A stretch of 36,538 nt of DNA from a virus, in IMG/VR virus record IMGVR_UViG_3300032285_000306, positions 1-36,538 of that record. The stretch is one strand, 5' to 3'. Both the position numbers and the translations under genes were made by a program. Of this stretch, positions 32,942 to 36,538 are shown piece by piece; the first letter of the stretch is position 1, and the number at the start of each line of letters is the position of its first letter. Under the pieces are notes generated by a model. That model saw only the letters and a list, made by a program, of their open reading frames with translations. It ran no database searches and had not been told where the DNA came from.

Positions 32942-33254
32942 TAAATTTTTCCTTTAGTTCTTCAGTACGTTTTTCATACTCTATATCAAATATTTGATTC
33001 AGCCCGGGCAACAACTCTTTGAGTAACTGCGCACGACTAATCGCCCCGCCCTTACGCTCTAAGTCATACGCTGTAAGCAAGCGGCGCATTACCTCTTTAG
33101 TAAAAACTCTTGGTTTGTATATTGGTGCTTCGGGGGTATCAAGGTAGACGTTATGCATTGCTAACAAGTTAGTCCAACGCCCAAAATCAATAAACTCTTT
33201 AGGGTTAGTTTTCCTGCGCTCAAGCAGCAACGCAACGCCTTTATTTATCGCCAT
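32934..33254 (-). CDS. Polymerase-flanking paralog family, member A
   Basis: This 106-residue protein starts with the shared motif AINKGVALLLERRKTNPKEF and continues with GRWTNLLAMHNVYL and FTKEVMRRLL. The same order (NKG, LL-x-R, NPKEF or HPEEF, R-W, and F-T-x-x-V-M-x-x-L-L) is found in three further genes here. A charged helical tail follows (RAQLLKELLPGLNQIFDIEY). A good AAGGAG site precedes the start. No catalytic motif is obvious; a polymerase- or DNA-associated role is suggested only by location. Confidence 0.7.
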   Translation of the reverse strand: MAINKGVALLLERRKTNPKEFIDFGRWTNLLAMHNVYLDTPEAPIYKPRVFTKEVMRRLLTAYDLERKGGAISRAQLLKELLPGLNQIFDIEYEKRTEELKEKFNE

Positions 33255-33564
33255 ATAAGCTCCTTCGTAGGTTTGCTGCCATGACTTCTTTAGTTTCTTG
33301 CATAGCCTTGGCTAACGCTTTCGTATAGTCTTTCGACACTTGGCGCATTGGGTCATGCTCACCTTGAAGCAACTCATTCATGACCGCTTCGGTAAAGCTT
33401 TCGCCTTTTTTACCTGTTGGGTAAGTACGTGTATCATTTAGGTTAACTTTGTAATCCCTAAATAAACCACTCCACCGCATAAGTTCAAACCGATCAAGCT
33501 GAGGTACAAACTCTTGGGGATGTGTTTCACGTCTTGCCAACAATATTTCAACGCCTTTGTTCAT
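33241..33564 (-). CDS. Polymerase-flanking paralog family, member B
   Basis: This 107-residue protein begins MNKGVEILLARRETHPQEF if the ATG at 33564 is used; alignment with its relatives supports that over a start four codons earlier at 33576. It continues with RWSGLFRDY and, after a charged loop, SFTEAVMNELLQ. The C-terminus is helical (AKAMQETKEVMAANLRRSL). It overlaps member A by 14 bp and member C by 4 bp (ATGA). Tandem related genes with diverged middles suggest old duplication followed by separate roles. Confidence 0.7.
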   Translation of the reverse strand: MNKGVEILLARRETHPQEFVPQLDRFELMRWSGLFRDYKVNLNDTRTYPTGKKGESFTEAVMNELLQGEHDPMRQVSKDYTKALAKAMQETKEVMAANLRRSLYGDK

Positions 33565-33866
33565 TTGTTTTTCCATAAGTTTGCGTATGCTTTTGCATAG
33601 TCTTCGGGTTTGATACCCATTCTCTTCGCCATGAGTAACTGAGTACCAGTAAGCTTCACAGTTGTCTTTGGCTCTTCAAGGTCACTTCCAGTAAGTATCC
33701 TGTGTATAACCTGCCTATTAAACTCCCGTGGGTTTTTGGGGTTATGTTCCTTGTCCAACGGATACGCATCAAACGCAATTAGCAAAGAAGTCCAACGCCC
33801 CATTGAACAAAACTCTTCAGGGTGAATCTTCTTACGTTCAAGCAGCAACTTAACGCCTTTGTTCAT
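33561..33866 (-). CDS. Polymerase-flanking paralog family, member C
   Basis: I chose the ATG at 33866 (101 residues, MNKGVKLLLERKKIHPEEF) over one at 33950. It has a GGGGAG site, overlaps the polymerase stop by one base (TGATG), and aligns with its relatives at residue 1. The shared parts are GRWTSLL and FNRQVIHRIL. The C-terminal end (TGTQLLMAKRMGIKPEDYAK) differs from members A and B and could be a small helical domain. Coupling to the polymerase stop suggests co-production with it. Confidence 0.7.
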   Translation of the reverse strand: MNKGVKLLLERKKIHPEEFCSMGRWTSLLIAFDAYPLDKEHNPKNPREFNRQVIHRILTGSDLEEPKTTVKLTGTQLLMAKRMGIKPEDYAKAYANLWKNK

Positions 33867-35692
33867 CAGCACTCCCCATAGCTTTTGCCAATACCGCTTT
33901 CGCAATTTAGCGGCAGCTCTAATGCCCACGTAGGGCGCATGCGCATACACATCTCGACATACTCTTGCGCAACCTCGGCTTCATCTTCAGGCGCAACGAT
34001 TGCAATTGCATCATGCACAGTCATTACCACTTTGTACTTCTTCGCTATGCGTAACATCTGCTCGCCAATTATGATGCGAGCCAAGCCTTGACACAGGTTC
34101 TCCACGACCTTACCGCCGTATATCTTGTTGGGTATGACTGCCTTACCCTTCTTGGTGTCATACACATACTCATCTTTCCCATCTTCCTTGGTTTGCTTAC
34201 GCAGGTTTGGGTACTTAATGTGCAGACCATTAGGCATACGTATGCCTTTCTTACCATCAACGACCAACACACCTTCACGTCCTAAATCACACGTTTTGTC
34301 CTCTGCGATAGCGTCAAGTGCGCGACCGGCTTGTCGCCATAGCTTCGTAATTGATGGGTATGTGTCGCGGTAAACTTGGATGATTCGAGCCGCTTCAGCT
34401 TCTTCAATGTCCACCCCAAAAGTTTTAAGTTGCATCTTGAATTTTGCAGCGCCCATACCATAGCCCGCACCAAGAATCGTTGTCTTGCCAACAAAGCGTT
34501 CGTCTTTAGTAATTTCTGATTCCGCCTTGCCATAGATAGCAGAAGCCATGATTTTGTATACATCTTTGCCTTCCTCAAATGCTTGCACTAAGTCATCCTG
34601 CCCTGCCAACCACGCCACCGTACGCGCCTCAATCTGTGATGAGTCTGAGTCAATCATCATGTAGCCTTCGGGTGCGCGGATAGCATGCTTCAAAGGTGAT
34701 TTACGCCCAAGGTTCTGCATATTCACTTTGTCATCGCCACCCCAACGCCCTGTGTGTGCTGCGTAATAGCGTAGTGGTATGGGCAGTCTGCCACGCGAAG
34801 AAATGCTGATCAACCGCTGAGTCCTTGTCTCTTCTTGCGTAGACTTAAGCCCTAGACGGGCCGCAACTAAAGCTTGAACAAAAAAGTTTTCATGCTCGGC
34901 TAGTTCTTTGAACCCCTCATCGTTTTTAGCAAACGCCCATGTTTCTTTACCTGTTGTTGGACTGATCTTGCGTGGGGGTGTCACATTAAGTTGTAGTAAT
35001 ACCTCTGCAAACTTATCGTTGCTCATTAACGCTTCACGGTTTTCCATCCCCGCTGAGTCAAGCAAATCTGCTTTAGCTTGTTTTTGATGTTCTAGATGTG
35101 CAAACAAAGCCGTTGGGCTAAGCTCAAGTACCGGCTCACTAAACATCCGTATGGTCAGGTCAATCAGCCGCAGCTCAAGCGCAGGAAACTCAGGCGACAT
35201 ACAGTTAAACAACTTGTACGTTAGCTCAACGTCGTTGACGCAATACTCCCCGTACTCAGCTAGGTCGTAGGGCGTGAAATCTAGCCGGTGCTTGCCTAAC
35301 GCTTGCGCTACCGCAGTACCTTTCTGACCCAAGCCATAATGCTGCGTAAGCTTGTCGAGGCTTCCACCCACTTCTGTGCTGTGTATAGCCCTTGCCATAC
35401 TAAGCGTATCAAGCCAACCACGAGGGTGAATGCCAAAATACCAACTAAGAATAGAGGCATCAAACATAGCATTGTGAGCAAGTGCAAGATTGTCGTCAAA
35501 GTCGAAACTTTCGAGAAATTTTTTGGTGTCTGAGTATGTGCCTGAGAACCATTGCGCTTCACCATCGTTCACCTTTACGCTTACGCCTATCACTTCAAAC
35601 TCTGCACCACGTACGTACTCTTCGGTAGTCAGTTTGCTCAAGCTATACGTCTGCGAGTAGTACGTTTCAAAATCAAGTGTAATGATGTTCAT
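33866..35692 (-). CDS. DNA polymerase I-like (family A) with 3'-5' exonuclease
   Basis: This 608-residue family A polymerase begins with an intact exonuclease domain: D7-x-E9 in LDFETY, N74 and D78 in NAMFDAS, and Y150-x-x-x-D154 in YCVNDVELT. Polymerase motif A is DSSQIEAR (D350-R357), motif B is R399-x-x-x-K403-x-x-x-L407-x-x-x-Y411, and motif C is VHDAIAI (D561). L407 is the equivalent of E. coli Pol I residue 762, where Phe or Tyr is usual. Ala562 replaces the usual Glu of motif C. There is no 5'-3' exonuclease domain. It is the replicative polymerase of the phage, working with the primase-helicase. Confidence 0.93.
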   Translation of the reverse strand: MNIITLDFETYYSQTYSLSKLTTEEYVRGAEFEVIGVSVKVNDGEAQWFSGTYSDTKKFLESFDFDDNLALAHNAMFDASILSWYFGIHPRGWLDTLSMARAIHSTEVGGSLDKLTQHYGLGQKGTAVAQALGKHRLDFTPYDLAEYGEYCVNDVELTYKLFNCMSPEFPALELRLIDLTIRMFSEPVLELSPTALFAHLEHQKQAKADLLDSAGMENREALMSNDKFAEVLLQLNVTPPRKISPTTGKETWAFAKNDEGFKELAEHENFFVQALVAARLGLKSTQEETRTQRLISISSRGRLPIPLRYYAAHTGRWGGDDKVNMQNLGRKSPLKHAIRAPEGYMMIDSDSSQIEARTVAWLAGQDDLVQAFEEGKDVYKIMASAIYGKAESEITKDERFVGKTTILGAGYGMGAAKFKMQLKTFGVDIEEAEAARIIQVYRDTYPSITKLWRQAGRALDAIAEDKTCDLGREGVLVVDGKKGIRMPNGLHIKYPNLRKQTKEDGKDEYVYDTKKGKAVIPNKIYGGKVVENLCQGLARIIIGEQMLRIAKKYKVVMTVHDAIAIVAPEDEAEVAQEYVEMCMRMRPTWALELPLNCESGIGKSYGEC

Positions 35693-35695
35693 GGC

Positions 35696-36199
35696 TTAGC
35701 CTTTGAAAGTACCGTTTTTTGTAAACGTATGCGTACCTGTTGGGGTCTTGACGACTACTGAGCCGCCACCGCCACCGCCACCTGAACCAACAATACCGCT
35801 ACCGCCGCCTCCACCGCCCGCTACTACAGGCATTGGTATTGTCTGCCACACTTGGTTGCCGGTATAAACTTCATACTGGTCTTTAGTGTGGTTAAAGCGC
35901 AGTGAACCGACAGCAGGTTGTGGGCGTATAGCCCTGTCAATCTCTTCTTCACCCTCACGAATAAGCAACTCTTTCATTACCGCTTCGGTAAAGTCGTCAC
36001 GCCTTTTGTTTGCGTACCATTCGTTTAAACCCATCTTGGCTTCTTCCCATACTTCCTTCTCTTCCTCAGTCATGTAATTAGAAAAGTTTTCCATCATGTT
36101 TGTCCACCTAGACGCAATGTGGCTACCAGTTTCCCAACCAAAAAACTCTTCAGGGTGTGTTTTAGTACGTGCAATGAGTATCTCAAATCCTCGGTTCAT
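35696..36199 (-). CDS. Paralog family member D with fused Gly-rich tail-like C-terminus
   Basis: This 167-residue protein starts MNRGFEILIARTKTHPEEF, then RWTNMMENFSNYM and DDFTEAVMKELL, matching the family members downstream of the polymerase. From residue 97 a different region follows: GSLRFNHTKDQYEVYTGN and WQTIP, a long glycine run (residues 128-147) and TPTGTHTFTKNGTF. That part resembles fiber or other virion-protein ends rather than replication proteins. Its start overlaps the preceding stop by 4 bp (ATGA), and its stop lies 3 bases from the polymerase start. A fusion or domain-capture event is likely. Confidence 0.7.
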   Translation of the reverse strand: MNRGFEILIARTKTHPEEFFGWETGSHIASRWTNMMENFSNYMTEEEKEVWEEAKMGLNEWYANKRRDDFTEAVMKELLIREGEEEIDRAIRPQPAVGSLRFNHTKDQYEVYTGNQVWQTIPMPVVAGGGGGGSGIVGSGGGGGGGSVVVKTPTGTHTFTKNGTFKG

Positions 36200-36538
36200 T
36201 TGAATCCCAACCCTTTAGCCATTTTGCTTAGCATGCTTTCAGACATAGGCTGCGGGTGTGAGCCTTGGCTAGACTGATACGGGTTAGCGTTCATCAAATT
36301 TTGACCACTCCGCGCTATCGCTTCCTGATGTGCTGCTATGTGTTGAGCGTGGGCTACCGCCTGATTCTGTGGTGATAGTTGATTGATTGCATTATGGTAC
36401 TGGTGCGTGTCTACATCGTACAGACCTTGCAAGCCGTACGTATTTATGTCGTTGTTGGCTGTGCTGACACGTAATTTTTGTTGCCCAAACTGCGTTTGCA
36501 GGGATTGCATCTTTGCTCGTGCATCGGCTTCTGATGAT
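36196..36538 (-). CDS. Gln/His-rich protein, 5'-truncated by window edge
   Basis: The frame is open to the window end, so the start is missing; the Met at 36510 is likely internal because the codons before it read SSEADARAK. The visible 114 residues are rich in Gln, Ala, Asn and His (YHNAINQLSPQNQAVAHAQH, then AAHQEAIARSGQNLMNANPY) and end MLSKMAKGLGFK. I do not recognise a family. It overlaps the next gene by 4 bp and is therefore part of the same operon. Confidence 0.6.
   Translation of the reverse strand, partial: SSEADARAKMQSLQTQFGQQKLRVSTANNDINTYGLQGLYDVDTHQYHNAINQLSPQNQAVAHAQHIAAHQEAIARSGQNLMNANPYQSSQGSHPQPMSESMLSKMAKGLGFK

Noticed and set aside
33867-33950. Longer start for paralog member C
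   Set aside because: The added residues do not match the family and lie inside the polymerase gene; the Met at 33866 aligns with residue 1 of its relatives.
1-36538. Prophage hypothesis
   Set aside because: No integrase, attachment site or bacterial gene is visible, though the full genome might hold them.

Overview
The window is a fragment of a tailed double-stranded DNA bacteriophage genome, most likely an uncultivated aquatic virus with a short (podovirus-like) tail. Evidence for this is a dense, strand-segregated gene layout with no host genes. One half holds head-tail connector, fiber, lysis and ejection-type virion genes, including a 2267-residue protein. The other half holds a compact replication operon with a family A DNA polymerase, a primase-helicase and an SF2 helicase. 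Terminase, portal and major capsid genes are not in the window and probably lie upstream of base 1. No integrase, phage RNA polymerase, tRNA, CRISPR array or insertion sequence was seen. The host cannot be named from this sequence. A consensus sigma-70 promoter suggests that host RNA polymerase is used.

Plus strand, 1-24726 (late genes). A 5'-truncated neck/tail protein is followed by a zinc-ribbon protein, an HNH endonuclease, two small basic proteins and a head-tail adaptor-like protein. Next come a fiber and tail-tip block (2866-8786), a small zinc ribbon, and a lysis pair of holin-like protein and GH108-type muramidase (8990-9885). After that are a 699-residue virion protein, a jelly-roll fiber and a cupin. 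The block ends with four ejection-type virion genes (13265-24726), including the giant protein with a zincin motif and two AT-hook-like motifs.

Minus strand, 36538-24808 (early/replication genes). Read in the direction of transcription: a truncated Gln-rich gene, a family member with a Gly-rich fused tail, DNA polymerase A, three more members of the same small family, small conserved genes including a DUF3310-like one, a Cas4/RecB-like nuclease, a small helical protein, an HNH-like basic protein, an SF2/SNF2-type helicase, a conserved coiled-coil protein, a zinc-binding candidate ssDNA-binding protein, an HTH regulator, the primase-helicase and a 64-residue protein. Most junctions are 1-4 bp overlaps, so this looks like one operon. 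An internal consensus promoter sits at 29518-29545 and a strong minus-strand terminator at 24721-24752, where the two transcription units converge.

The most notable signals are a four-member paralogous family flanking the polymerase, a 62-68-residue module reused in three different virion proteins, Leu at the polymerase position equivalent to E. coli Pol I residue 762, and shared ADGG(I)-type motifs in two adjacent ejection-type proteins. No gene-free stretch exceeds about 85 bases. All family names come from reading motifs by eye; no database search was run.
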